Below, piece by piece: positions 32,928 to 41,770 of a stretch of DNA of 42,161 nt. The notes below the pieces were generated by a model. That model searched no databases. It saw nothing but the letters and a program-made list of their open reading frames with translations, and had not been told where the DNA came from. Made by a program: the position numbers and the translations under genes. The stretch spans positions 1-42,161 of the forward strand of contig JAEYNY010000103.1 in the NCBI GenBank assembly GCA_023412275.1, in the 5' to 3' direction. Origin of the DNA: Bacillota bacterium (GTDB lineage Bacteria; Bacillota; Clostridia; Acetivibrionales; DSM-1351). Every line of letters begins with the position of its first letter. Within the stretch, counting starts at the first letter, position 1.

Positions 32928-33356
32928 ATGGACTTTAGTTCGCTTTCGGTAGTATTTAGAATAGTATTGGTTGTTTTAATATTTATAATAATTTTATATG
33001 CATTAAAAATAATATCAAAAGATTTAAAAAGGGGTAAGCCCGGGAAAAACCTGGGATGGAAACTGAGAATAGAATATTCTGCTGATAAGAGCAGTTTTCA
33101 AGACGGAGAAATTGTTCCAATCGGAAGTAAGCTCACCATTGGTAGAAACAAAAATAATCAAATGGTTTTACCCTCGAGAGCTGTTTCCAATTTTCATGCA
33201 AAAATTTATTTTGAGGATGGCAGGTATATGCTTGAGGATATGGAATCCACAAATGGTACTTTTGTGAACGGTAACAGGGTAGATAAGAAAAGTTTGCAGC
33301 CGGGTGACGAAATCAGAATCTCAGAGACGGTTTTTACCGTAACAGACGACGATTAA
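32928..33356 (+). CDS. Membrane-anchored FHA domain protein
   Basis: A 142-residue protein: one N-terminal membrane helix (about 8-28), a basic linker, and a forkhead-associated domain (about 48-140) with the phosphothreonine-binding core LTIGRNKNNQMVLPSRAVSNFHAKI and ESTNGTFVNGNRV. FHA domains recognise phosphothreonine made by Ser/Thr kinases such as PrkC. It is followed at 27 bp by an FtsW/RodA gene and a class B PBP gene, the same order as fhaB-rodA-pbpA of actinobacteria, so it probably ties wall synthesis to kinase signalling. No kinase gene lies in this window. Confidence 0.9.
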   Translation: MDFSSLSVVFRIVLVVLIFIIILYALKIISKDLKRGKPGKNLGWKLRIEYSADKSSFQDGEIVPIGSKLTIGRNKNNQMVLPSRAVSNFHAKIYFEDGRYMLEDMESTNGTFVNGNRVDKKSLQPGDEIRISETVFTVTDDD

Positions 33357-33383
33357 AACTATCCGGTATATTAGGAGAACCAA

Positions 33384-34583
33384 ATGACTAAAAAGTTAAG
33401 GATGTTTCAATTTTTAATATATGTATTTTTATTTTTCGGATTTCTAAACCTTGGTGTGTTAAAAAAACCATTTGACCCGAAGGCAGGAGTATTTTTCGGT
33501 ATAATGGTTGTAATTATAGCACTAACTACATGGATTCTAAAAAGATTTTATCCCATGGGAGACAGAATAATATTCCTTTTAGCAATGCTGCTATGCTCCA
33601 TAGGAATAATTATGCTCTACAGGCTAAATATCAAGCTTGCTACAAAGCAGATGGCATGGCTTTTACTGGGTATTCTGGCTTTTCTTTTTGTGGTACTTTT
33701 CCTTAAAAGAGGACTTGCTCAATTTGCCCGGTTGAAATACATCTTTCTGGCAGGAACGATTATGTTCATGTCTATGGCTACATTTATAGGATATGAAATA
33801 CTCGGTGCTAAAAACTGGGTTAAAATCGGGCCCGTGAGTTTTCAGCCTTCAGAATTCGGAAAAATATTTTTGATACTATACCTTGCAAGTGCTCTTTCAA
33901 ATGTTAATACAAGAAAAAAACTTATAGAACCCGGCATAGTTATTTCAATATCACTGGGCTTCATGGTAATTCAGAGGGACTTAGGAACTGCACTTATTAT
34001 ATTTGCAGTATCTGTTACAATGGTGTATCTTGCAACTTCCAAGAAACTGTATGTATTAGTTTCACTGGGACTGTTTGCATCAGGCGGTGCGGCAAGTTAT
34101 GCGATGTTTGATCATATAAAAAGAAGAATAATGATATGGCATAATCCCTGGCCCTATGTTTATAACGAGAGCTACCAACTGGTGCAGTCCATGTACGCTA
34201 TTGCTACCGGAGGACTGTTCGGAAGAGGGTTAGGAATGGGACATCCGGGCTACGTTGCAGTTAATGAATCGGACTTTATTTTCTCTGTAATATGCGAAGA
34301 AATGGGCCTATTAATGGGTTTTGCCATATTGATCCTGCATTTTCTGCTTTTCTACCGTTCTATAAGAAGTGCAATACATGCAGAGAATAATTTTTCGAAG
34401 CTCCTCACGGCAGGGCTCAGTGTAATGATTGCAACCCAAACTTTGGTTATTGTAGGCGGAGTAACAGGGTTTATACCGTTGACGGGAATAACACTTCCCT
34501 TTGTTAGCAGCGGAGGAACTTCCTTATTAATCAGTTTTCTTTCCCTGAGTATAATTCAGAAGGTTTCTGAAGGAGAAGACTGA
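33384..34583 (+). CDS. SEDS glycosyltransferase, FtsW/RodA/SpoVE family
   Basis: A 399-residue polytopic protein with about ten helices. Conserved SEDS motifs include GAKNWVKIGPVSFQPSEFGK, VIQRDLGTALI, a long extracellular loop with the ESYQLVQSMYAIATGGLFGRGLG run (split: YQLVQSMYAIATGG, LFGRGLG), and FVSSGGTSLL near the end. SEDS proteins polymerise lipid II into glycan strands together with a cognate class B PBP, here the next gene. ATG at 33384 with AGGAG six bases upstream. Whether it serves elongation, division or sporulation cannot be decided from sequence. Confidence 0.93.
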   Translation: MTKKLRMFQFLIYVFLFFGFLNLGVLKKPFDPKAGVFFGIMVVIIALTTWILKRFYPMGDRIIFLLAMLLCSIGIIMLYRLNIKLATKQMAWLLLGILAFLFVVLFLKRGLAQFARLKYIFLAGTIMFMSMATFIGYEILGAKNWVKIGPVSFQPSEFGKIFLILYLASALSNVNTRKKLIEPGIVISISLGFMVIQRDLGTALIIFAVSVTMVYLATSKKLYVLVSLGLFASGGAASYAMFDHIKRRIMIWHNPWPYVYNESYQLVQSMYAIATGGLFGRGLGMGHPGYVAVNESDFIFSVICEEMGLLMGFAILILHFLLFYRSIRSAIHAENNFSKLLTAGLSVMIATQTLVIVGGVTGFIPLTGITLPFVSSGGTSLLISFLSLSIIQKVSEGED

Positions 34584-34608
34584 ATGGCAATGGAGGCTTA
34601 ATTAACAT

Positions 34609-36024
34609 ATGGATAATTTAACTAATAATATAAAAAGAATAATGATAATTTTTCTGGTTGTGTTTTTTGTTCTCATAAGTTATCTGGCTTACTTTACCCT
34701 TGTAAAGGGCCCTGAAATAGTTACAAGGCCTGATAATCGCAGAATGTGGGATATAAGAAATAAGGTTGTACGTGGAACTATATATGACAGAACCGGAAAA
34801 GAACTTTCCGTCAGTGAGAAGAAGTCCGGCAGCGGGGAGTATAAAAGGGTATATAAGGGCGGTGCAGTCACAGCTCATACATTGGGATATTATGACCCAC
34901 AATATGGGATAACAGGCTTGGAGAACCTGTATGACAGCTATTTGTCCAGTAATATATCGGCATCATTGCTGGCGTGGATTGGAAACGGATTCAAAGAGGT
35001 TAATAAAAAAGGTGATGACGTTTACAGTACTCTTGACTACCAACTTCAAAAAACAGCCTATGATGCCCTTGGCTCATCCAAAGGGTCTGTAGTGGTACTC
35101 AAGGTTGATACCGGAGAAATACTTGCAATGGTTTCGAAACCTTCATACGATCCCAACAACCTCAACAAGAATTGGGAAGCACTTGTAAAAAGTAAAAATG
35201 TTCCACTACTTAACAGGTCAGTTTCAGGACTGTACCCGCCGGGTTCAACCTTCAAGGTAGTAACGGCAGTGAGTGCTTTGGAGAATATTGAAGGTATAAA
35301 AAACGAGACCTTTAATGACAAGGGAAAACTGAATCTGGGAGGAGGGTATTCTCTCAGTAATGACCATGGGGAAGTTCTGGGTAAAATAAATCTTGAAAAG
35401 GCTTTAGTGAAATCCAGCAATGTCTTTTTCGGAAACCTGGGTATAAGGCTGGAAAATGATTTATATAAGACTGCACAGGATTTCAGATTCAACAAAGATA
35501 TACCTTCAAACGGTATTATAATTGATAAAAGCAGATTTCCAAAGTATAAGGCCTATGAGAAGGGTAATATGGCGCAAAGTGGAATAGGGCAGGCAGAAGT
35601 GCTTGCTACTCCGATACAAATGGCTCTTATAGCTCAAACAATTGCCAATGACGGAGTTATGATGAAGCCTACATTAGTTAACAAAATTACCGATTATAAC
35701 GGCAATAACATACACAATCTTAAATCGTCAGAACTAGAGCAGGTTACATCTGCGGAATATGCAAGTGAGTTAAGAACATATATGAGAGAGGTTGTGTCAA
35801 AGGGAACAGGTACAAGGGCTCAGGTCAGCGGAATTCAGGTTTGCGGAAAAACTGGAACCGCTCAGCACATTGAAAGCAAGACTCCTCACAGTTGGTTTAT
35901 CGGTTTTGCACCCTACAAAAACCCTCAGATAGCAATAGCAGTAATAGTTGAAGAAGGGGGCTACGGAGGAGTTGCAGCTGCCAGAATATCACAGAAGGTT
36001 ATGAGCAGGTATTTTCATAAATAA
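34609..36024 (+). CDS. Class B penicillin-binding protein (PbpA/FtsI-like transpeptidase)
   Basis: A 471-residue bitopic protein: an N-terminal membrane anchor (about 10-31), a short dimerisation/pedestal domain (about 45-140) and a transpeptidase domain (about 155-470). Active-site motifs are S213-T-F-K216, S269-S-N271 and K414-T-G416. It is much shorter than PBP2 or FtsI (about 600-700) and matches the PbpA type that partners RodA in actinobacteria and clostridia. It crosslinks glycan made by the SEDS protein encoded 25 bp upstream. ATG with GGAGG at 12 bases, a long spacing. Confidence 0.93.
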   Translation: MDNLTNNIKRIMIIFLVVFFVLISYLAYFTLVKGPEIVTRPDNRRMWDIRNKVVRGTIYDRTGKELSVSEKKSGSGEYKRVYKGGAVTAHTLGYYDPQYGITGLENLYDSYLSSNISASLLAWIGNGFKEVNKKGDDVYSTLDYQLQKTAYDALGSSKGSVVVLKVDTGEILAMVSKPSYDPNNLNKNWEALVKSKNVPLLNRSVSGLYPPGSTFKVVTAVSALENIEGIKNETFNDKGKLNLGGGYSLSNDHGEVLGKINLEKALVKSSNVFFGNLGIRLENDLYKTAQDFRFNKDIPSNGIIIDKSRFPKYKAYEKGNMAQSGIGQAEVLATPIQMALIAQTIANDGVMMKPTLVNKITDYNGNNIHNLKSSELEQVTSAEYASELRTYMREVVSKGTGTRAQVSGIQVCGKTGTAQHIESKTPHSWFIGFAPYKNPQIAIAVIVEEGGYGGVAAARISQKVMSRYFHK

Positions 36025-36055
36025 GTAGAACAGAATAATATTTCTCTTTAAACAG

Positions 36056-36095
36056 AACAAGAGGCAGGCTTTAATGAAAGAGCCTGCCTCTTGTT
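36056..36095. terminator. Strong hairpin between the PBP and YjfB-family genes
   Basis: A 15-bp perfect stem (36056-36070 with 36081-36095, core AAGAGGCAGGCT) with a 10-nt loop. No long T-run follows on either strand, but position between convergent genes supports a terminator role. Confidence 0.75.
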
Positions 36096-36115
36096 GAAAA
36101 ATTTTGCATCATAGT

Positions 36116-36292
36116 TTAAATACTTACATCAAAATTACTACCCAAACCCGGATTTACGCTAAGCTCCATCATTTTAGTCAAATCTGCACCTTTTTGGTTC
36201 ATACTATTCATTGCCAGCTTAGCAACGGCAATATTAACATTTTGGGCCAATGAAGCCTGGGACATTGAAATTGAAACAGCTGCAACATCCAT
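36116..36292 (-). CDS. YjfB family small protein (putative motility-associated)
   Basis: A 58-residue protein matching the YjfB family: MDVAAVSISMSQASLAQNVN, a central helix rich in Ala/Met, then KMMELSVNPGLGSNFDVSI, with the NPxLGSNxD ending typical of the family. The function is unknown; in Bacillus subtilis yjfB belongs to the motility sigma-D regulon. ATG at 36292 with AGGAG upstream. A sigma-D-like box lies above it, but no flagellar gene is in the window. Confidence 0.85.
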   Translation of the reverse strand: MDVAAVSISMSQASLAQNVNIAVAKLAMNSMNQKGADLTKMMELSVNPGLGSNFDVSI

Positions 36293-36328
36293 TCCAAAAC
36301 ACTCCTCTCATAAACTGTCATGCATATT

Positions 36329-36356
36329 TTATTCGTATTGTATTAAATATATTTTA
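36329..36356 (-). promoter_or_regulatory. Possible sigma-D-type promoter of the YjfB-family gene
   Basis: On the minus strand TAAA (complement of 36353-36356), 16 bp, ACGAATAA (complement of 36329-36336), partly matching the TAAA-N15-GCCGATAA consensus. The -10 match is imperfect. Confidence 0.3.
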
Positions 36357-36410
36357 CATCTTTAATATTAAAAGTTCAAATTTTCCGTATTTTGCAAAAG
36401 AACTGTATCC

Positions 36411-36439
36411 TTGACTGCTTTAGTAACAAAAAGTATAAT
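36411..36439 (+). promoter_or_regulatory. Sigma-A promoter of the methionine/one-carbon operon
   Basis: TTGACT (36411-36416), 17 bp, perfect TATAAT (36434-36439). A small GGGTG/CACCC hairpin (about 36451-36467) follows in the 55-nt leader; there is no S-box or T-box. Confidence 0.85.
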
Positions 36440-36501
36440 AATTTCCATGAAGGGTGGCTTATACACCCGGCTATTTAATAAAAACAAAAGGTAAGGAAGA
36501 C

Positions 36502-38259
36502 ATGAATATATTCGTCAACAGAGATTATTTCCTTTTTGATGGTGCTATGGGTACCTACTATTCATCAAAGAATAAAAACAATTCTCCCTGTGAATTCGCT
36601 AATATTAGTGAAAGAGAAAATATTTTAAATATTCATTTAGAGTACATACAAGCCGGTGTAAACGCCATTAAAACAAATACATTTGGTGCAAATCGTTTTT
36701 CACTGGGTTGTCAACAGTCAGAGGTTGAACAGATTATAAAATCGGGATATGAAATTGCCGTACAGGCGTGTTCAGGACAAGAAGTGGCGGTTTTTGCAGA
36801 TATTGGCCCCATACCTGAGGGAAAAGCAGCCAATCCAGAAGAAGAATACAAAAAAATCGTTGATATTTTTCTAGAATGCGGGGCAAAAAACTTTCTGTTT
36901 GAAACCTTTGCAAATACTGATATTTTGACCGGGATTGCTGCATATATACGGTTACGTTTGCCGGATGCGGTTATTATTACTTCTTTTGCAGTTTATCCCG
37001 ACGGCTATTCAAAAGAAGGTCTTTTTTATATTGATATAATGGAAAAAATGTATGCAAGCGGTCTTGCTGATTCGGTTGGGCTTAACTGTATCAGCGGCCC
37101 TGCACATATGTACCGTCTTATTGAAAAAGCCGATATCAGAGGTAAAAACATTATTATAATGCCCAATTCGGGGTATCCGGGCTCAGAGAGAGGCAGAACA
37201 GTTTATTATGACAATTCTGAGTACTATGCTGAAAAGCTTGTGGATATAAAGAATCTGGGAGTTAAAATTCTAGGTGGCTGTTGCGGAACCACGCCACGGC
37301 ATATAGCTGCTACTGCAAAGTTATTGTCCAACCCACAACCTGTTGAATCCCATGCAGATATAAGTACTCATATAGAGACATGTGACCTTGCAAATGAAAA
37401 TACTCTGGACAGACTTATTAAAATTAAAAAGCCTATATTGGTAGAAGTGGACCCTCCCTTTGATACTAATTGGGAGTACATGCTCAGGGATACGCTTATT
37501 CTTAAACAGGCAGGTGCAGATATTATTACTATTGCTGATTCACCTCTTGCAAAAGCAAGGGCTGAAAGTACCCTTATGGCTGCAAAAATTCAGAGGGAAG
37601 CAGCTATACCCGTTATGCCCCATATAACCTGCAGAGACAAAAATCTTCTGGGGATAAAGGCATCACTTTTGGGTGTGCATATAGAAGGAATACGGAACGT
37701 GCTTGTTATTACAGGCGACCCTATTGCAAATATTGAACGTAGTAGGATAAAAGGAGTTTTCAGTTTTAATTCTTCCAATCTTGCAAATTATATTAAAAGC
37801 TTAAACAGCAATGTTTTTTGCGGACAGGACATAAAAATAGCCGGCGCTTTAAATGTAAATGCAATAAATTTTGGTGCCGAGTTAAAAAGAGCTTTTACTA
37901 AAATTGAAAACGGCATCAGCTGCTTCCTTACTCAGGCAATTTATACAAAAAGTGCCGTTGAAAATTTGCTAAAGGCGATTGAAATCTTAAACGTACCCAT
38001 ATTCGCAGGATTCATGCCAATAGTGAGTTACAAAAATGCTCAGTTTATAAATAACGAGGTTCCGGGAATAGATATAGATATTGAAACAATAGAAAAATTC
38101 CGGGATAAAAGCCGTGAAGAATCAGAAAAGTTGGGAATGGAGATTACAATGGATATCGTTAAGGAAATTTATCCTCATGTCTCCGGCTTTTATCTTATGA
38201 CTCCTCTTAAAAGAACGACTGTAATATGTGAATTAATAAATAAAATTAAGGAGATATAA
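36502..38259 (+). CDS. Bifunctional homocysteine S-methyltransferase / 5,10-methylene-THF reductase
   Basis: A 585-residue fusion like Bacillus YitJ. Residues about 1-285 form a homocysteine-binding barrel with zinc ligands C196 (GLNCISG) and C260-C261 (GGCCGTTPRH). Residues about 300-585 form a methylene-tetrahydrofolate reductase (FAD) barrel with VEVDPPFD, HITCRD and VITGDP motifs. It would make methyl-THF and pass methyl groups to homocysteine, in this operon probably through a corrinoid. The start is the ATG at 36502 with AAGGAAG just upstream; the 16 codons above (from 36454) are unsupported. One base separates it from the next gene. Confidence 0.92.
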   Translation: MNIFVNRDYFLFDGAMGTYYSSKNKNNSPCEFANISERENILNIHLEYIQAGVNAIKTNTFGANRFSLGCQQSEVEQIIKSGYEIAVQACSGQEVAVFADIGPIPEGKAANPEEEYKKIVDIFLECGAKNFLFETFANTDILTGIAAYIRLRLPDAVIITSFAVYPDGYSKEGLFYIDIMEKMYASGLADSVGLNCISGPAHMYRLIEKADIRGKNIIIMPNSGYPGSERGRTVYYDNSEYYAEKLVDIKNLGVKILGGCCGTTPRHIAATAKLLSNPQPVESHADISTHIETCDLANENTLDRLIKIKKPILVEVDPPFDTNWEYMLRDTLILKQAGADIITIADSPLAKARAESTLMAAKIQREAAIPVMPHITCRDKNLLGIKASLLGVHIEGIRNVLVITGDPIANIERSRIKGVFSFNSSNLANYIKSLNSNVFCGQDIKIAGALNVNAINFGAELKRAFTKIENGISCFLTQAIYTKSAVENLLKAIEILNVPIFAGFMPIVSYKNAQFINNEVPGIDIDIETIEKFRDKSREESEKLGMEITMDIVKEIYPHVSGFYLMTPLKRTTVICELINKIKEI

Positions 38260-38260
38260 A

Positions 38261-39046
38261 ATGATAATAGTTGGAGAGAAGTTAAACAGTTCCATACCTA
38301 AAATGTTTGAAAAAATGAAAGCCAAGGACACTGAAGCTATCAGGCAAATAGCCATAAGTCAGCAGGAGGCAGGGGCAAGATATCTTGATATTAACACAGC
38401 GATATTCAGGGAAGATGAGTTCGAAATGCTAAAATATATTCTGGATATTGTTCTGGAAAATACAGACTGCGGAATCATGCTTGATTCACCATCCCCTGCT
38501 GTAATAGAAAAGGCTTTGCCTCTTTTAGCGGGGAGGGATATAATAATAAACTCAGTCACTCTTCAGGACAGAATAAATGATTTGCTCCCCTTGGCTAGAA
38601 GTTACAAGACAGGGGTTGTAGGGTTGCCTATCGATTCTGAAGGTATTCCCAAAACGGTGGAAAAAAGAGTGGAAAACTCACTTAAATTAATTGAAATAAT
38701 GAACAAGGAAGGGATTAAAAATACCGACATATACATTGACGCCCTTGCAGAAGCGGTGGCTGTGGAGAGTGAAGCATCATCCGTAACTATAAGAACAATA
38801 GATGGGGTCAGGAAAGCTCATCCCGACGTTCACCTAATATGTGGAGTTTCAAATGTTTCCTTCGGGCTCCCTAAAAGGACAGATATCAATTCGGTTTTCC
38901 TTTCAGCTGCAATTTTTGCAGGACTTGACAGCGGTATTGTGGATATAACCAATGAACAGATTAAAAGTACTATTTATACTGCTGAAATGATAGCAGGGCG
39001 TGACGAATACTGTATGGAATACTTGGGTTATATAAGAAGTAAATAA
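38261..39046 (+). CDS. Methyltetrahydrofolate:corrinoid methyltransferase (pterin-binding domain)
   Basis: A 261-residue pterin-binding TIM barrel. IIVGEKLNSSIPKM, ARYLDINTA, IMLDSPSPAVIEKAL, INSVTLQDR, DALAEAVAVES and CGVSNVSFGLPKR match the methyl-THF methyltransferase family (AcsE and the folate module of MetH). It transfers the methyl of methyl-THF to a cobalamin on a corrinoid protein. ATG with AAGGAG upstream, one base after the fused methyltransferase-reductase gene, so strictly coupled. Together they supply the homocysteine and folate modules of a cobalamin-dependent methionine synthase; the B12-binding and reactivation modules are not in this window. Confidence 0.9.
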   Translation: MIIVGEKLNSSIPKMFEKMKAKDTEAIRQIAISQQEAGARYLDINTAIFREDEFEMLKYILDIVLENTDCGIMLDSPSPAVIEKALPLLAGRDIIINSVTLQDRINDLLPLARSYKTGVVGLPIDSEGIPKTVEKRVENSLKLIEIMNKEGIKNTDIYIDALAEAVAVESEASSVTIRTIDGVRKAHPDVHLICGVSNVSFGLPKRTDINSVFLSAAIFAGLDSGIVDITNEQIKSTIYTAEMIAGRDEYCMEYLGYIRSK

Positions 39047-39129
39047 TAGAAAAAATAGTTGCAGAATATACGTAGCATATATGATAAAATATTTTATAAC
39101 ATTCATAAAATCCGAGAGAAGGTAGTATT

Positions 39130-40848
39130 GTGAAAAGCAAACCATTATATGAAGTAAGAAAAATATCAAATCTTAAAGACATGATACAACAAAGTGCAGG
39201 TCTGTATGGTTCTAAACCTGCTTTTCTGGTTAAACAAAAAGGAAACTCAGCATATACTCCGATTACTTATAAAAAGTATAAGGACGATATAGATGCACTT
39301 GGAACGGCACTTATCAGCCTTGGCCTTAAAGACAAAAAAATTGCCTTGATTGGTGAAAACAGATACGAATGGGCCACTACTTACTTAGGTGTGTGTAACG
39401 GTACAGGTATTATTGTACCCTTGGATAAGGAATTACCGCAAAACGAGATTGAGAATTGTCTGCTGAGAAGCCATGCAGATGCTATAATTTTTTCAGGTTC
39501 TGTATCAAAGAATATTTCAAGTATTCTCAAAAATATCACTACCTGTAAGTATTATATAAACATGGATATTGATGAGGATTCAGATGGGCAGATGTCATAT
39601 GGAAGGTTGCTTGAAAAGGGATATGGCCTCATAAGGAATGGAAACAGAGATTTTCTTGATGCGGTTATAGACAATGAGAAAATGAATATCTTATTGTTCA
39701 CATCAGGTACAACTGACAAGTCAAAGGCCGTTATGCTGTCTCACAGGAATATTGCAGAAAACCTGATGGCTATGTGTTCTATGCTTTATATAGATGAAAA
39801 GGATGTTTTTCTTTCTGTCTTACCTGCACATCATACATACGAATGTACCTGTGGCTTCCTGTGCCAGATGTACAGGGGATGTACGGTTGCATTTTGCGAA
39901 GGCCTCCGTCATATTGTAAAAAATCTCAGCGAATCAAAGTGTACGGTAATGAATGGTGTACCGTTGGTTTTTGAGTCTATATATAAACAATTAATGCATC
40001 AGGTTTCCAAAAAGCCGGGTGGAGCAAAAAAATTAAAGTTTGGGATAAAACTTAGCAATGCTCTTGGTAAGTTGGGAATTGATGTAAGAAGGAAGCTTTT
40101 TGCAGAAATTCATCAGGCATTGGGAGGGCATTTGAGACTGTTCATCAGCGGAGCAGCTGCTATTGACCCGGAAGTGGCAAAGGGTTTCAGAAATATTGGT
40201 ATTCAGCTTGTTCAGGGTTATGGTCTTACAGAGTGTGCACCTATTGTAGGATTAAACAGAGATTGTTGGTTTAAGGATGATGCTGCTGGGTTGCCTTTGC
40301 CCGGGTTGAAGGTGGCAATAGATAATCCCAATGCCGAGGGTGTTGGAGAGATAAAGGTATCAGGGCCAAGCGTTATGATGGGCTACTACGAGAACAAAGA
40401 GGCTACGGATGAAGTAATCAGGGATGGCTGGTTTTATACCGGAGATATGGGATATCTGGATTCTGACGGATTTATTCATATTACCGGCAGAATGAAAAAT
40501 GTAATCATAACAAAGAACGGTAAAAACGTTTATCCTGAAGAAATCGAAACGCTCCTTAACAGAAGTGACTATATAAAGGAATCATTGGTTTTTGGAAAAA
40601 ATGATAATGATGATGTAGTTGTATGTGCCCAGATTGTGCCTGATAGAGAAAAGATTGAAGAAGACTTTAAAAACGGTGTTCTTGGCAGCAGTGATGCTAT
40701 AACTATTATAAATCAAGAGGTTAAACGGATTAACAAGGGACTGGTAACATATAAATATGTAAAAGAGTTTACTCTCAGGGATACAGAGTTTGAGAAAACT
40801 ACAACTAAAAAAATAAAGAGGTATCAGGAGCTGAATAAAGGTGAGTAA
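39130..40848 (+). CDS. AMP-forming long-chain acyl-CoA synthetase (FadD-like)
   Basis: A 572-residue ANL-superfamily ligase that activates a carboxylic acid with ATP and then CoA. The P-loop is LLFTSGTTDKSKAVMLSH, then VQGYGLTECAP (A5), GWFYTGDMGYLDSDGFIHITGR (A7-A8, split: GWFYTGDMGY, HITGRMKN) and the catalytic lysine region EKTTTKKIKR at the end. It most resembles long-chain fatty-acid CoA ligases; the chain length is not readable from sequence. GTG start at 39130 with GAAGG upstream. Its last codons overlap the next gene by 8 bp. Confidence 0.9.
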   Translation: MKSKPLYEVRKISNLKDMIQQSAGLYGSKPAFLVKQKGNSAYTPITYKKYKDDIDALGTALISLGLKDKKIALIGENRYEWATTYLGVCNGTGIIVPLDKELPQNEIENCLLRSHADAIIFSGSVSKNISSILKNITTCKYYINMDIDEDSDGQMSYGRLLEKGYGLIRNGNRDFLDAVIDNEKMNILLFTSGTTDKSKAVMLSHRNIAENLMAMCSMLYIDEKDVFLSVLPAHHTYECTCGFLCQMYRGCTVAFCEGLRHIVKNLSESKCTVMNGVPLVFESIYKQLMHQVSKKPGGAKKLKFGIKLSNALGKLGIDVRRKLFAEIHQALGGHLRLFISGAAAIDPEVAKGFRNIGIQLVQGYGLTECAPIVGLNRDCWFKDDAAGLPLPGLKVAIDNPNAEGVGEIKVSGPSVMMGYYENKEATDEVIRDGWFYTGDMGYLDSDGFIHITGRMKNVIITKNGKNVYPEEIETLLNRSDYIKESLVFGKNDNDDVVVCAQIVPDREKIEEDFKNGVLGSSDAITIINQEVKRINKGLVTYKYVKEFTLRDTEFEKTTTKKIKRYQELNKGE

Positions 40849-41626
40849 TATAATAGAAACAGCAATAAATGATGCTGTAAAAATGGTTCGTGAGGCAGGG
40901 GAACTTTTACTTCAAAGTATGGATGACAAGAAAGTCATTACTAAGAATGGTACTGCTAATTTTGTAACTGAAATAGATTTGAAGGTTCAGGAAATATTAT
41001 TCGGTAAGCTGGTTAATTTGTTGCCTGACAGTAATATAATTGCTGAGGAAACAGCAGATAATAATTTTTCACTTGAAAAATATACATGGATACTTGACCC
41101 TGTCGACGGAACTACAAACCTGATGTACGGGTACAAATGTTCTGCTATAGCCCTTGGATTGGTGGTGGACGGTGTTCCATATGCAGGAATAGTGTACAAT
41201 CCTTTTTTTAATGAAATGTATACAGCTCAAAAGGGTAAGGGTGCATTCATAAATGATAAAAGAATCGGAGTAACTTCAAACGGGAGCCTTTCGGAAAGCC
41301 TTTTGGCCTTCGGAACTTCACCCTATGACAGAGGAAAGGCTGATGAAACCTTCAGAATAACCAAGAATGTGTTTGGAAAATGCAGAGATATAAGAAGGAG
41401 CGGTTCTGCTGCTCTTGATATTTGTAATGTAGCTGCCGGACGAACTGACGGGTATTTTGAAATGGAACTGCAGCCTTGGGATTATGCCGGGGCATCCATA
41501 ATACTGAAAGAGGCAGGCGGTAGAATAACCGATTGGCAGGGCAAGGATTTAACCTATATTTCAAAAAGTTCCGCAATTGCTACGAACGGGCTTATACATC
41601 AGGAATTGATAGAAGCAATGAAATAG
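40841..41626 (+). CDS. Inositol monophosphatase family phosphatase (SuhB-like)
   Basis: A 261-residue Mg2+-dependent, Li+-sensitive-type phosphatase of the IMPase family. Metal ligands are in IAEETADN (Glu), the DPVDGTTN signature (WILDPVDGTTNLMYG), and WDYAGASIILKEAGG near the end. Substrates in the family include inositol-1-phosphate, fructose-1,6-bisphosphate and 3'-phosphoadenosine phosphate; the protein could serve any of them. GTG start overlapping the upstream acyl-CoA synthetase by 8 bp, with AGGAG about ten bases before, so translation is coupled. Confidence 0.9.
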   Translation: MSNIIETAINDAVKMVREAGELLLQSMDDKKVITKNGTANFVTEIDLKVQEILFGKLVNLLPDSNIIAEETADNNFSLEKYTWILDPVDGTTNLMYGYKCSAIALGLVVDGVPYAGIVYNPFFNEMYTAQKGKGAFINDKRIGVTSNGSLSESLLAFGTSPYDRGKADETFRITKNVFGKCRDIRRSGSAALDICNVAAGRTDGYFEMELQPWDYAGASIILKEAGGRITDWQGKDLTYISKSSAIATNGLIHQELIEAMK

Positions 41627-41644
41627 ATATATAACATGAAGATT

Positions 41645-41678
41645 ACACCGGGTCAAATAATTGACCCGGTGTTTTTTG
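41645..41678 (+). terminator. Terminator after the IMPase-family gene
   Basis: A 12-bp perfect stem (41645-41656 with 41661-41672, core CACCGGGTC) around loop ATAA, followed by six T. Confidence 0.95.
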
Positions 41679-41770
41679 TCTATATTTTTATAATTAAAAT
41701 AATTTTCGGCTGTAAAATCTCCTTAAAAATTTACTTAGTAATTGGAAGTTGATTTTTAAGGAGAGATAAT

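Noticed and set aside
36440..36501. SAM (S-box) or T-box riboswitch before the methionine operon
   Set aside because: The leader from the TATAAT box to the start codon is only about 55 nt, with one small hairpin and no terminator, too short for either class.
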